In this document: positions 38,074-47,120 of the stretch, one piece after another
How positions within the stretch are numbered: position 1 is the first letter of the stretch
How the letters are laid out: each line of letters opens with the position of its first letter
The notes under the pieces: model-generated
Seen by the model: only the letters and a program-made list of their open reading frames with translations
Told to the model about the DNA's origin: nothing
The model's database searches: none
NCBI GenBank assembly: GCA_009908735.1
Contig: JAAAOR010000069.1
Span: 1 to 47,657, forward strand
Length of the DNA stretch: 47,657 nucleotides
Direction: 5' to 3'
Origin: Spirochaetota bacterium
GTDB lineage: Bacteria; Spirochaetota; Spirochaetia; DSM-27196; PWMO01
Position numbers and translations under genes: made by a program

Positions 38074-40806
38074 ATGGCAGTGAGCACGGAGACGCAACGT
38101 CTCGCGGACCACGAGAGTCGGAAGGCAAATTGGAAGAACTGGGGACCGTACCTGAGCGAGCGTGCCTGGGGGACCGTTCGGGAGGACTACAGCGCCGGCG
38201 GCACTGCTTGGGAGTACTTCCCCCACGATCATGCCAGGAGCCGGGCCTATCGATGGGGCGAGGATGGGATCGGCGGCGTATCGGATCGACACCAACACCT
38301 CTGCCATGCAGTCGCCCTGTGGAACGGCGCGGATCCCATTCTCAAGGAGCGGTTGTTCGGGCTGACCGGTTCGGAGGGAAACCACGGCGAGGACGTGAAG
38401 GAGTACTATTACTACCTCGATTCCACGCCGACGCACAGCTACATGAAGATGCTCTACAAGTATCCGCAGCGGCGCTTCCCGTACGAGGACCTGGTGGCCG
38501 AAAACGCCCGTCGCGGTTCGCTCGAGCCCGAATACGAACTCATGGATACCGGTGTCTTCGACGAGGAGCGCTATTTCGACGTCTTCATTGAGTATGCCAA
38601 CGCGGGCGAGGACGACTTGCTCTGCCGCATCACGGTTGTGAACCGCGGTCCCGAGACTGCCGGTTGTACTGTGCTCCCGACGCTTTGGTACCGGAACACC
38701 TGGAGCTGGGGATACGGGGCCGGGCCGATGGGCGAGACCCCCTGGCCGCCCGAGATGTCCGCGGCTGCAAGCGCCACGACAACCGTAACAGCCGAGGGCG
38801 CCGGTGTGGACGCCGGCGAGACACTCTCGGCAGTGCGCGCGAGTCACCCCTCGCCACATACGGGCACGTATCATTGGTACGCCGCCGAGGCGGATGAGCT
38901 GATTTTCACGCAGAACGAAACGAACCACGCACTGCTTTTCGATGACACCGGCGATGGAGAGAAAGACGCTCAGCTTCGGGGGCGAAAGGATGCGTTTCAC
39001 CGCTATGTGGTCGACGGTGACGGCGATGCGCGCGTCCTGCAGCCGCACGGCACCAAGGCGGCGGTGGTCTATCGCTTCGATCTCGCTGCGGGGGAGTCAC
39101 GTGAGCTCAGACTGCGGCTGTCGCAGACCGCGCTCGATAGACCGTTTGATGACTTCGCAGGCGTGTTCGACGCTCGCATCGCCGAAGCCGACGCCTTTTA
39201 TGCCGGAGTACAGGCGGACGACTTATCCGGTGACGAGCGACTCGTACAACGGCAGGCATTTGCCGGGCTGCTGTGGAGCAAGCAGTTCTTTTACTACAAC
39301 GTCGAGCAGTGGCTTGACGGTGATCCTGGGCAGCCGCATCCACCGGCCGTGCGCTCAACAGGCAGGAACAGCGGCTGGCGCCACCTGATGAACTTCGACA
39401 TCATCTCCATGCCGGACAAGTGGGAGTATCCCTGGTACGCCTCGTGGGATCTTGCCTTCCACTGTGTGCCGATCGCCCTCGTAGATCCCGATTTCGCCAA
39501 GCGCCAGCTCGTGCTCATGACCCGGGAGTGGTATACCCATCCAAATGGGCAGCTGCCCGCCTACGAGTGGAGCTTTGACGACGTGAACCCGCCCGTGCAT
39601 GCGTGGGCCACCTGGCGGGTCTACAAGATTGCGCGAAAGGTCACCGGGAAGGCCGATCGGGCGTTTCTCGAGGACGTATTTCACAAGCTGCTTCTCAACT
39701 TCACGTGGTGGGTCAGTCGGAAAGACACCGAGGGGCGCAACATCTTCGAGGGCGGCTTCCTCGGTCTCGACAACATCAGCGTTTTCGACCGCAGCACCGA
39801 GCTTCCCACTGGTGGTCACATCCATCAGTCGGACGGCACCGCGTGGATGGGGTTCTTCTCTCTGATGATGCTCAAGATGGCACTGGAGCTTGCGGAGGAT
39901 AACCCCACCTACCAGAACATCGCCTCCAAGTTCTTCGAGCACTTCCTTCGCATTGCCGAGGCGATGACCGCTGATCGCCGAGAGGGACCGGGACTCTGGA
40001 ACGAGGAGGACGGCTTTTTCTATGACAGCCTCCACCTTCCTGATGGGCAGACGATCCCGCTGAAGGTCAGGTCTCTTGTTGGGCTCATACCGCTTATTGC
40101 GGTGGAAAGTCTCGAACCTGAGCTTCTCGAGCGCATGCCGGTGTTCGCCCGGCGGATGAAATGGTTCTACGACAATAAGGTCTACCTCAAAGAGGAGGGC
40201 CACCTCGCCTGCACCCGCACCCCCGGGGTCGGTGAGCGGCGGTTGCTTTCGCTGGTAAACGAGGATCGCCTTCGCAGCATTCTGACCTACATGCTCGACG
40301 AGAGCGAGTTTCTCTCCCCGCACGGGATCCGCTCGGTTTCGAAATACCACGCCGAGCAGCCTTACAGCTTCGACGTGGGTGGGGAGAGCTTCGGGGTGAG
40401 CTATCAGCCGGCGGAGTCCGAAAGCGGGATGTTCGGCGGGAACTCGAACTGGCGCGGGCCGGTGTGGTTCCCGATCAACTTCCTGCTCGTTGAGGCGCTG
40501 CAGCGGTTCCATCACTATCACGGTGATCGCTTTACGGTGGAGCACCCCCGTGGCTCCGGTCGTGAAATGACGCTGGATGCGGTTGCCGCCGAGCTCTCCC
40601 GTCGGCTTACGGGAATCTTCAAGCGCGGGGAGGACGGGCGCCGGCCGGTGTTTGGAGGAAACGAGCGCCTGCAGAACGATCCGCAGTGGTGTGACTACAT
40701 ACCATTCCACGAGTACTTTCACGGCGAGAACGGCGCCGGTATCGGCGCGTCGCACCAGACCGGCTGGACCGCCCTGGTTGCGAAACTGCTGCAGCAGTCT
40801 TTATAG
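38074..40806 (+). CDS. GH63/MGH1-like glycoside hydrolase (glucosidase family)
   Basis: A 910-residue cytoplasmic enzyme with no signal peptide. The N-terminal part is beta-rich ([38 protein letters not shown]), and the C-terminal half is an (alpha/alpha)6 barrel with [37 protein letters not shown] and [16 protein letters not shown], the pattern of bacterial GH63-like glucosidases related to mannosylglycerate hydrolase. It probably releases glucose or mannose from a short glycoside or compatible-solute-type compound; the substrate is unknown. The ATG at 38074 is preceded by AAGGGG. The cyclase gene starts nine bases after its stop, so a sugar-processing enzyme and a nucleotide cyclase share a transcript. 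Confidence 0.85.
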   Translation: MAVSTETQRLADHESRKANWKNWGPYLSERAWGTVREDYSAGGTAWEYFPHDHARSRAYRWGEDGIGGVSDRHQHLCHAVALWNGADPILKERLFGLTGSEGNHGEDVKEYYYYLDSTPTHSYMKMLYKYPQRRFPYEDLVAENARRGSLEPEYELMDTGVFDEERYFDVFIEYANAGEDDLLCRITVVNRGPETAGCTVLPTLWYRNTWSWGYGAGPMGETPWPPEMSAAASATTTVTAEGAGVDAGETLSAVRASHPSPHTGTYHWYAAEADELIFTQNETNHALLFDDTGDGEKDAQLRGRKDAFHRYVVDGDGDARVLQPHGTKAAVVYRFDLAAGESRELRLRLSQTALDRPFDDFAGVFDARIAEADAFYAGVQADDLSGDERLVQRQAFAGLLWSKQFFYYNVEQWLDGDPGQPHPPAVRSTGRNSGWRHLMNFDIISMPDKWEYPWYASWDLAFHCVPIALVDPDFAKRQLVLMTREWYTHPNGQLPAYEWSFDDVNPPVHAWATWRVYKIARKVTGKADRAFLEDVFHKLLLNFTWWVSRKDTEGRNIFEGGFLGLDNISVFDRSTELPTGGHIHQSDGTAWMGFFSLMMLKMALELAEDNPTYQNIASKFFEHFLRIAEAMTADRREGPGLWNEEDGFFYDSLHLPDGQTIPLKVRSLVGLIPLIAVESLEPELLERMPVFARRMKWFYDNKVYLKEEGHLACTRTPGVGERRLLSLVNEDRLRSILTYMLDESEFLSPHGIRSVSKYHAEQPYSFDVGGESFGVSYQPAESESGMFGGNSNWRGPVWFPINFLLVEALQRFHHYHGDRFTVEHPRGSGREMTLDAVAAELSRRLTGIFKRGEDGRRPVFGGNERLQNDPQWCDYIPFHEYFHGENGAGIGASHQTGWTALVAKLLQQSL

Positions 40807-40815
40807 GAGTTGAGA

Positions 40816-42255
40816 GTGGCTACCGATACCGACCCACAGCTTCCCCGACTGGAATCGCACAGGATGGGCCGCAGCTTCCTGTTGATGGCTGCGCTCGTAC
40901 TGATGCTCATGCAGGGTATACAGTCCTACGTAAGCATCCAGCGTGAGTCGCAGCAGCTCGAGCGTTTCGGCGAGTCGGTTGCGGAATCGGCGTCGGTGGC
41001 GATGTCCACTCCGCTCTGGCTCATGTCCGGGGAGGCCCTCGCCGACATAATGCGGTCCTACGTCGCGCATGACGCCGTCGACCGCGTGATCGTCTACGAG
41101 GGCGCGGATCCCTGGCTCGCTTATGATCGCGAAGCGGGGCTCGTGGGAGATCTTGGAGGGGAGACCGGAGCCTACGACGAGATCGATCCCGATAGCCTGT
41201 TCACCGGAGCCTCATTTGCCGGGCTCGATCGCGCGATCGTGTACGAGGACGAGCGGATCGGTGGCGTGGAGGTTGTGATAAACGACAGGCGCATCGTCGC
41301 CGCGAGGCAGAGATCTCTTCTGCGGACGATCGTCATTATCGTCGCCGAAATCCTCATCATTTTTGCGATAATGCGGATGCGAGGGAGCCTTATTCTCACC
41401 GAATCCCTATCCCGTATGAACGATTCACTCAGGCGGTTCGTGCCGGACCAGTTCCTGGGATTCCTCCACAAGGAGGATATCAGCGACATCCAGCTCGGCG
41501 ACCACACCGAGGAATGGATGGCGGTGTTGTTCCTCGACATCCGCTCGTTCACGAAGTTCTCCGAGAGGCTCTCTCCGGAGGAGAACTTTGATTTCATCAA
41601 CTCCTTTCTCGGTCATATGGGCCCCGTCGTGCGGCGGCACAACGGCTTTGTGGACAAGTACCTCGGCGACGGGCTCATGGCGCTTTTCCCGGCTTCCATA
41701 CACGATGCGGTGGCGTCGGCGATCGATCTCCGTCGTGAGCTGCGGGTCTATAACGAATCGCGCGCCGCCGCCGGTCTCGCGCCGGTTGACTTCGGCATCG
41801 GGATCCACGCGGGGAACCTCATGCTCGGGACGGTCGGGGAACGGATGCGCATGGACGGCACCGTCATATCACCCGTGGTGAATCTTGCCTCCCGACTCGA
41901 AGGACTCACCAAGGAGTTCGGCATCGGTATCGTTGTCAGTGAGTATGTTGCAGGCGAAGTCGGGAACGAGGTTCGGGACGTGCGGTATCTCGGACGCGTG
42001 TCGGTGAAGGGAGCCCGCGATCCGGTTGCCGTGTACGAAATCTTCGAGGGCGAGAACGAAGAAGTTCGCAGGCTTCGCGCGGCGTCGAGAGCGGCCTTCG
42101 AGGCCGGCGCCCGCTGTGCCGTCGAGGGGAAGTACGCCGAGGCGCTTTCGGAGTTTCGCGGGGCCCTGCAGGAGTGTCCGGACGATCCCGCCCTCGACTA
42201 TTATCTGCGACTTCTCGGAAACGCGGCCCCGACCGGCGGGGGCAGCACCCTGTAG
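40816..42255 (+). CDS. Membrane-bound class III adenylate/guanylate cyclase
   Basis: A 479-residue protein. Two membrane helices (about 20-38 and 170-186) enclose a ~130-residue extracytoplasmic sensor domain. A class III cyclase domain follows (about 235-420) with the metal-binding LFLDIRSFTKFSE (Asp241) and DKYLGDGLMALF (Asp285), and GIHAGNLMLGTVGERMRMDGT. No complete HAMP domain is seen between helix and cyclase. The C-terminal ~50 residues (AAFEAGARCAVEGKYAEALS) look like a single TPR. It makes a cyclic nucleotide, probably cAMP, in response to an external signal. The GTG at 40816 has AGGAG six bases upstream and follows the glycosidase stop by nine bases. Confidence 0.9.
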   Translation: MATDTDPQLPRLESHRMGRSFLLMAALVLMLMQGIQSYVSIQRESQQLERFGESVAESASVAMSTPLWLMSGEALADIMRSYVAHDAVDRVIVYEGADPWLAYDREAGLVGDLGGETGAYDEIDPDSLFTGASFAGLDRAIVYEDERIGGVEVVINDRRIVAARQRSLLRTIVIIVAEILIIFAIMRMRGSLILTESLSRMNDSLRRFVPDQFLGFLHKEDISDIQLGDHTEEWMAVLFLDIRSFTKFSERLSPEENFDFINSFLGHMGPVVRRHNGFVDKYLGDGLMALFPASIHDAVASAIDLRRELRVYNESRAAAGLAPVDFGIGIHAGNLMLGTVGERMRMDGTVISPVVNLASRLEGLTKEFGIGIVVSEYVAGEVGNEVRDVRYLGRVSVKGARDPVAVYEIFEGENEEVRRLRAASRAAFEAGARCAVEGKYAEALSEFRGALQECPDDPALDYYLRLLGNAAPTGGGSTL

Positions 42256-42264
42256 CCTCGCGCG

Positions 42265-43128
42265 CTAATTCCCCGAGCCCATCCAGTACCTGTCGGGAAT
42301 AGCGCGCAACTCCTCGGATGCGATCGGATTCGGAATCTCCAGACGACGCCTGGAATCGAGGTCGGCGCGCTCCAGGTAGGGCGCGAGCTCGGGGTGTGAG
42401 GTGTACATCTCCATATAGGTGCCGTCTTCGTACATCGCCTCCATTCCGGAACGGATGGCGTCGTGGAGAGCCGCATCGTCCCTGTTCACGAAGAACAGGA
42501 AGTCGAATCTGTAAACGAGTACGATGTCGCTTTCCACGGTTATGTCGGGGTATCGAGACCGGTACTGCTCGAGAAACCCGTACACCTCGCTTGCGCCGAG
42601 CGGATAGTAGTCGATCCGCCCTGCGTCGACGAGCTGGAAGAGAACGTCGAAGCTCGCCGTTGTGATCTCGAGCCCTGCTTGGCGGAGAATCCTCGTATCC
42701 GTCCAGCCTGTTCCCTGACCGCCGGTGAACTCCCGCAGATCGGCGAGGCTCTCCACGCGGGAGAACTCCTGCTGGCGATCCGCGCGGATGACGAACAGAC
42801 GGTTACCGAGCAAGCCACGGGTGATCGGAATATAGACGGGTCTGAACCGCTCCTCCAGCTCCCGTGAGGTGCCTACCCACACCACGTCCACGCGGCCGTC
42901 CTCGAGCTCTACCAGTGCTCGTGCGTTGGTCATCTCCGGTCGACTGGACTTGACCAGGCGATAGTCTCCGGGAGCGCGCTCGAGCGCTTCGGCGAGGACG
43001 GCATAGGCGAAGACCTGCTCCTCCTCGCGGCCCCGAAAGTCGGGGAACACGACGTCTTCTGCGTAGGCGGCGAGGGGAAGAGCTGCAGTTACTGCGGCGC
43101 AGACAAGTGCCGCTGCGACCATCTTCAT
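42265..43128 (-). CDS. Periplasmic substrate-binding-like protein
   Basis: A 287-residue protein with a signal peptide (about 1-23, cleavage near AYA-ED). The mature part has a two-lobed binding-protein pattern (family 3-like): LAEALERAPGDYRLV, VELEDGRVDVVWVGTSRELE, ITRGLLGNRLFVIR, VESLADLREFTGGQG and QLVDAGRIDYYPLGASEVY. Proteins of this type may deliver solutes or act as free sensors. No permease or ATPase gene adjoins it, and it converges on the cyclase gene with a nine-base gap. It could serve as a ligand-carrying partner for the cyclase's sensor domain, but that is speculation. GGAG lies eight bases before the ATG. Confidence 0.75.
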   Translation of the reverse strand: MKMVAAALVCAAVTAALPLAAYAEDVVFPDFRGREEEQVFAYAVLAEALERAPGDYRLVKSSRPEMTNARALVELEDGRVDVVWVGTSRELEERFRPVYIPITRGLLGNRLFVIRADRQQEFSRVESLADLREFTGGQGTGWTDTRILRQAGLEITTASFDVLFQLVDAGRIDYYPLGASEVYGFLEQYRSRYPDITVESDIVLVYRFDFLFFVNRDDAALHDAIRSGMEAMYEDGTYMEMYTSHPELAPYLERADLDSRRRLEIPNPIASEELRAIPDRYWMGSGN

Positions 43129-43340
43129 TCTTCGGTCTCCATGTGCGCTCAATAATGCAGTCCGTGGGGTGAGAATGCAAGCGTGGTTCGGCGGCCCGGC
43201 GGCCCGGCTGCGTCGCCCGAAGCCGTGGTTTGGCCCCGCATCGGAAACCCCGTGCGGAGCGCAGCGTTTTGCGAATTCTCTCGTCCATTTCTTGACTTGT
43301 GTAATATAGCGCGATACCTATACACGGGAAGCACAAATAT

Positions 43341-43356
43341 ACTTGCAGGCGCAAGT
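43341..43356 (+). promoter_or_regulatory. Inverted repeat ahead of the tal-pgi operon
   Basis: ACTTGC-AGGC-GCAAGT lies 20 bases before the ATG at 43376. A TTGACT box at 43292 suggests the promoter is just upstream, but its -10 partner is not clear. Confidence 0.35.
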
Positions 43357-43375
43357 AAAAGGCGGGAAGAACGGT

Positions 43376-46144
43376 ATGACGAAAGCACACGAACTGGAGC
43401 CCCTCGAGCACTCACTGTGGATAGACTACATGAGGCGTCAATTTGTCGAGGACGGCGGACTTGCGGAGATGATCGAAAACGGCGTGCGGGGGGTCACCTC
43501 GAACCCGAGCATTTTCGAGAAGGCCATCGCCGGGAGCTCGGATTACGACGATCAGATGAAGGAGTTGGTCAGGGACGGCCGGACCGCGAGTGAAATCTAC
43601 GAAGCGCTCGTGGTGCGAGACATACAGGAAGCGGCGGACCTCATGCGTCCGGTCTATGACGAGAGCGCAGGCATCGACGGATACGTGAGCCTGGAAGTGA
43701 GTCCCACCCTGGCCAACGACACGGCCGCGACGGTTGCCGAGGCGGAGCGACTGCATCGCCTGCTCGACAGGCCGAATGTCATGATCAAAGTGCCCGCGAC
43801 GCCGGCCGGTATCCCCGCCGTTGAGGAGCTCATAGCGCAAGGTATCAGCGTGAATGTTACGCTGCTGTTCTCGCTCTCGCACTATGACGCCGTTGCGGAG
43901 GCCTACCTGCGCGGGCTCGAGCGCCTGGCTGCAACCGGCGCGGATCTTTCCCGCGTTGCATCGGTAGCCTCCTTTTTCATAAGCCGTGTCGAAGGAAGTG
44001 TGGACGCGGCTCTCGAGGCGGCGGGGCGGTCGGATCTCAAGGGGCGCACGGCGGTTGCGAATGCCAAACTCGCCTACGCCCGCTTCGCGGACCTGTTTTC
44101 GGGCGAGCGATTCGAAGCGTTGCGCAGACAGGGGGCGCAGGTACAGCGCCCCCTGTGGGCAAGTACCGGCGTCAAAGACCCCGGGTACCCGGACACCAAG
44201 TACGTCGACGGCCTCATCGGTCCCTCCACGGTGAACACCCTTCCACCGCCTACCCTCGATGCGTTCCTGGATCACGGCACCGTGGAGCGAACCATCGATG
44301 CCGACGTTGCCAACGCACGTGCTGTTCTGAATTCTCTCATTGAGGCGAATATCGACCTGGATGAGATCACCGACGTCCTGCAAACCGAGGGTGTGGAGAA
44401 ATTCGCCGAGTCGTTCGAGTCGCTTATGAGGAGCATCGAGGAGAAGCGGGCGCGTCTCGCGGAGGGGTCTCTCCGTCTTGAGCTTTTCCTTGGTGATGCC
44501 GAGGAGGAGATGACGTCCGCCTTCGAGAAGCTGCGGGAAGATCGGGTGGTTGAGCGCATCTGGCGGGGTGACCATACCGTATGGAAGGAGGATCCGGCAG
44601 AGATAACCAACCGGCTGGGCTGGCTCGCGAGCCCGCAGATCATGCAGGAGCCCGAAACGGGAGACCGGCTGCGAGGCCTCCTCGAGGCGGTGCGGTCGGA
44701 CGGCTACAGTAAGGTGCTCTTGCTGGGGATGGGTGGCTCGAGTCTTGCACCGGAGGTCTTCGCACGTACCTTCGGCGCGTACTCCTTCGGGCTCGAGCTG
44801 TCGGTACTCGACAGCACGGACCCGGACGCGGTTCTGGCAGCCGACCGTCGGCACGAGCCGGGGGCAACGCTCTACATCGTCGCGACGAAGTCCGGCGGCA
44901 CGGCCGAGACCATGTCCTTCTTCAGGTATTTCTACAATCGCACCATGGCCTCGGTTGGAGAAGAGGAAGCGGGAGAGCACTTCGTGGCGATCACCGATCC
45001 GGGAAGCGAGCTCGAGGATCTGGCGCGACGCTATGCGTTTCGGGCGGTGTTCGCCAATGACTCGAGTATCGGTGGGCGGTACTCGGCGCTGTCGTTCTTC
45101 GGCCTGGTTCCCGCCACCCTCGTTGGTGTCGATGTCGACAAGCTCCTCGATCGGGCGTGGCTCGCGGCAGTGAACTGCGACAGATACAACTGTCCGGCCG
45201 CCGGCGACAACGCGGGCGCTCGTCTCGGTGCGGTAATGGGACGGATGGCACTGCGGGGCAAAGACAAGCTTACCTTCGTCACGTCTCCCGAGATTGCCGC
45301 CTTCGGCGACTGGGTGGAACAACTCGTCGCCGAAAGCACCGGCAAAGAGGGCAGAGGCATCGTGCCGGTGGTCGGTGAGCCGGTCGGCCACCCGGGGGGC
45401 TACGGCAATGACAGGCTCTTCATTCACCTGCGCGTGGACGGTGACGATTCCGACGACGACGCCATGCGGTCCATCATGGATGCGGGGCATCCGGTGGTGC
45501 GCATCAATCTCGAAGACGCCTACGACCTCGGAGAGCTGTTCTTTCTCTTTGAGATGGCGACGGCTGTGGCAGGGCACGAGCTCGGAATCAATTCCTTCGA
45601 CCAGCCCAACGTGGAAGCTGCGAAGAAGCTCGCGGGGCGGATGATAGCGGTCTATCGGAAAGAGGGATCGCTCCCGCCAATCGAAGACACAATTTCCGCC
45701 GGAGATGCCGGACCGGCACTCCGTGCCTTTCTCGAGCATGCGGGGGGGTCGGCCTATGTGGGTTTTCAGGCGTACCTGCAGCCCGACCCGCCGGTCACCG
45801 AGGCCCTGCAGGAAGTCCGCCGTGCGGTACGAGACAGCAGCAGGCTCGCAACGACGCTCGGCTACGGTCCGCGCTTTCTGCACTCGACCGGCCAACTCCA
45901 CAAGGGCGACGGAGGCAACGGCCTCTTCATACAGTTCACCTCGCAGTCGTACGAGGACGTCGCGATTCCTGATGAAGCGGGCTCTGCGGCGTCCTCCATT
46001 TCGTTTGGCACGCTGGAGCAGGCGCAGATGCTCGGTGACAGGCAGGCGCTGCTCGACGGCGGTAGACGGGTCATCACGATCGATCTCGGCTCCGACGTTG
46101 CCGGCGCATTGCGATCGCTCGCCCCGCGAGGAGGAACGACATGA
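43376..46144 (+). CDS. Bifunctional transaldolase-phosphoglucose isomerase fusion
   Basis: A 922-residue fused enzyme. Residues 1-365 are a transaldolase: WIDYMRRQFVEDGGL, GVTSNPSIFEKAI and NVMIKVPATPAG with Schiff-base Lys138. Residues about 375-922 are a glucose-6-phosphate isomerase: LLLGMGGSSLAPEVF, YIVATKSGGTAETMSFF and GDNAGARLGAVMG. It links the non-oxidative pentose-phosphate route to glycolysis, interconverting sedoheptulose 7-phosphate and fructose 6-phosphate and then fructose 6-phosphate with glucose 6-phosphate. The order transaldolase-then-isomerase in one chain is known in some actinobacteria and cyanobacteria. The stop overlaps the gnd start (ATGA). The ATG at 43376 follows GGGAAG. 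Confidence 0.93.
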   Translation: MTKAHELEPLEHSLWIDYMRRQFVEDGGLAEMIENGVRGVTSNPSIFEKAIAGSSDYDDQMKELVRDGRTASEIYEALVVRDIQEAADLMRPVYDESAGIDGYVSLEVSPTLANDTAATVAEAERLHRLLDRPNVMIKVPATPAGIPAVEELIAQGISVNVTLLFSLSHYDAVAEAYLRGLERLAATGADLSRVASVASFFISRVEGSVDAALEAAGRSDLKGRTAVANAKLAYARFADLFSGERFEALRRQGAQVQRPLWASTGVKDPGYPDTKYVDGLIGPSTVNTLPPPTLDAFLDHGTVERTIDADVANARAVLNSLIEANIDLDEITDVLQTEGVEKFAESFESLMRSIEEKRARLAEGSLRLELFLGDAEEEMTSAFEKLREDRVVERIWRGDHTVWKEDPAEITNRLGWLASPQIMQEPETGDRLRGLLEAVRSDGYSKVLLLGMGGSSLAPEVFARTFGAYSFGLELSVLDSTDPDAVLAADRRHEPGATLYIVATKSGGTAETMSFFRYFYNRTMASVGEEEAGEHFVAITDPGSELEDLARRYAFRAVFANDSSIGGRYSALSFFGLVPATLVGVDVDKLLDRAWLAAVNCDRYNCPAAGDNAGARLGAVMGRMALRGKDKLTFVTSPEIAAFGDWVEQLVAESTGKEGRGIVPVVGEPVGHPGGYGNDRLFIHLRVDGDDSDDDAMRSIMDAGHPVVRINLEDAYDLGELFFLFEMATAVAGHELGINSFDQPNVEAAKKLAGRMIAVYRKEGSLPPIEDTISAGDAGPALRAFLEHAGGSAYVGFQAYLQPDPPVTEALQEVRRAVRDSSRLATTLGYGPRFLHSTGQLHKGDGGNGLFIQFTSQSYEDVAIPDEAGSAASSISFGTLEQAQMLGDRQALLDGGRRVITIDLGSDVAGALRSLAPRGGTT

Positions 46145-47055
46145 GACTGGGACTCGTTGGTCTCGGAAAGATGGGCGCCAACATGACAAAGCGCCTGCTC
46201 GGTGGTGCGCACGAGGTTGTTGTAACCGATATCAACTCCGATGCCGTTGCAGCGGCCGAGCGCACCGGCGCCGCCGCCGCTGTGGATATACGGTCGCTCG
46301 TGTCTCAGCTCGAAGCGCCGCGCGTTGTCTGGGTCATGGTCCCGGCCGGCGATCCGACGGAGGAGACTATCAGATCCCTGGCAGATTCACTCGCCGAGGG
46401 TGACGTCATCATCGACGGCGGAAACAGCAACTACAAGGATACAATGCGTCGCGGCGCCGAGCTTGGCCGGCGGGGTTTGCACTTCGTGGATGTCGGCACG
46501 AGTGGCGGGGTCTGGGGCCTGCAGGAGGGCTACAGTATGATGATCGGAGGTGAGCGCGAGGTAGCGGAGCAGCTTCGCCCGGTCTTCGAGACCCTTGCGC
46601 CCGCTCCGGACAAGGGGTGGGCCTACATGGGCCCGAGCGGGGCCGGGCATTTCGTAAAGATGGTCCACAACGGGATCGAGTACGGCATGATGCAGGCCTA
46701 CGCCGAGGGGTTTTCCATTCTGCGCGAAAAGAAAGAGTTCAACCTGAATCTCGCGGATGTCGCGCGTAGTTGGCAGCACGGCAGTGTGGTACGGTCGTGG
46801 CTACTCGACCTCGTGAAGGCGGCGTTTGACGAGGACCAGGACTTCGAAGAGATCTCCGACGAGGTCAGCGATTCGGGAGAGGGGCGATGGACGGTCTTCG
46901 AGGCGATCGATCTGAACGTCTCGGCACCCATCATCACCATGTCGCTGCAGCGCCGGGTACGCTCGCGGGAGAAGACGAGTTACACTGACAAGCTGCTGTC
47001 GGTGATGCGGAATCAATTCGGCGGACACAGCTTGAAACCGTCGTCCGATGCGTAG
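46141..47055 (+). CDS. gnd: 6-Phosphogluconate dehydrogenase, short (decarboxylating) type
   Basis: A 304-residue NAD(P)-dependent enzyme converting 6-phosphogluconate to ribulose 5-phosphate and CO2. MRLGLVGLGKMGANM is the nucleotide-binding start, DGGNSNYKDTMRR and VGTSGGVWGLQEGYSMMIGG carry substrate contacts, and HFVKMVHNGIEYGMMQAYAEG holds the catalytic Lys-x-x-His-Asn. At about 300 residues it belongs to the short bacterial group (GntZ/YqeC-like), which often prefers NAD, rather than the ~470-residue GndA group. It overlaps the fused enzyme gene by four bases and is followed after 65 bases by zwf. Confidence 0.93.
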   Translation: MRLGLVGLGKMGANMTKRLLGGAHEVVVTDINSDAVAAAERTGAAAAVDIRSLVSQLEAPRVVWVMVPAGDPTEETIRSLADSLAEGDVIIDGGNSNYKDTMRRGAELGRRGLHFVDVGTSGGVWGLQEGYSMMIGGEREVAEQLRPVFETLAPAPDKGWAYMGPSGAGHFVKMVHNGIEYGMMQAYAEGFSILREKKEFNLNLADVARSWQHGSVVRSWLLDLVKAAFDEDQDFEEISDEVSDSGEGRWTVFEAIDLNVSAPIITMSLQRRVRSREKTSYTDKLLSVMRNQFGGHSLKPSSDA

Positions 47056-47120
47056 CGTGGCAGGGGGACACTCGGCAGCTCGCATCTCGGCGGCGGCGAT
47101 GCCGCGAGAAAGGGGGACGT

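Noticed and set aside
39355..40755. A 466-codon minus-strand frame opposite the GH63-like gene
   Set aside because: The plus-strand product matches a known family along its length and the minus product does not.
43412..46189. A 925-codon open frame on the minus strand opposite the transaldolase-isomerase gene
   Set aside because: It mirrors a well-supported gene in G+C-rich DNA, where antisense frames stay open by chance, and its product shows no known motif.
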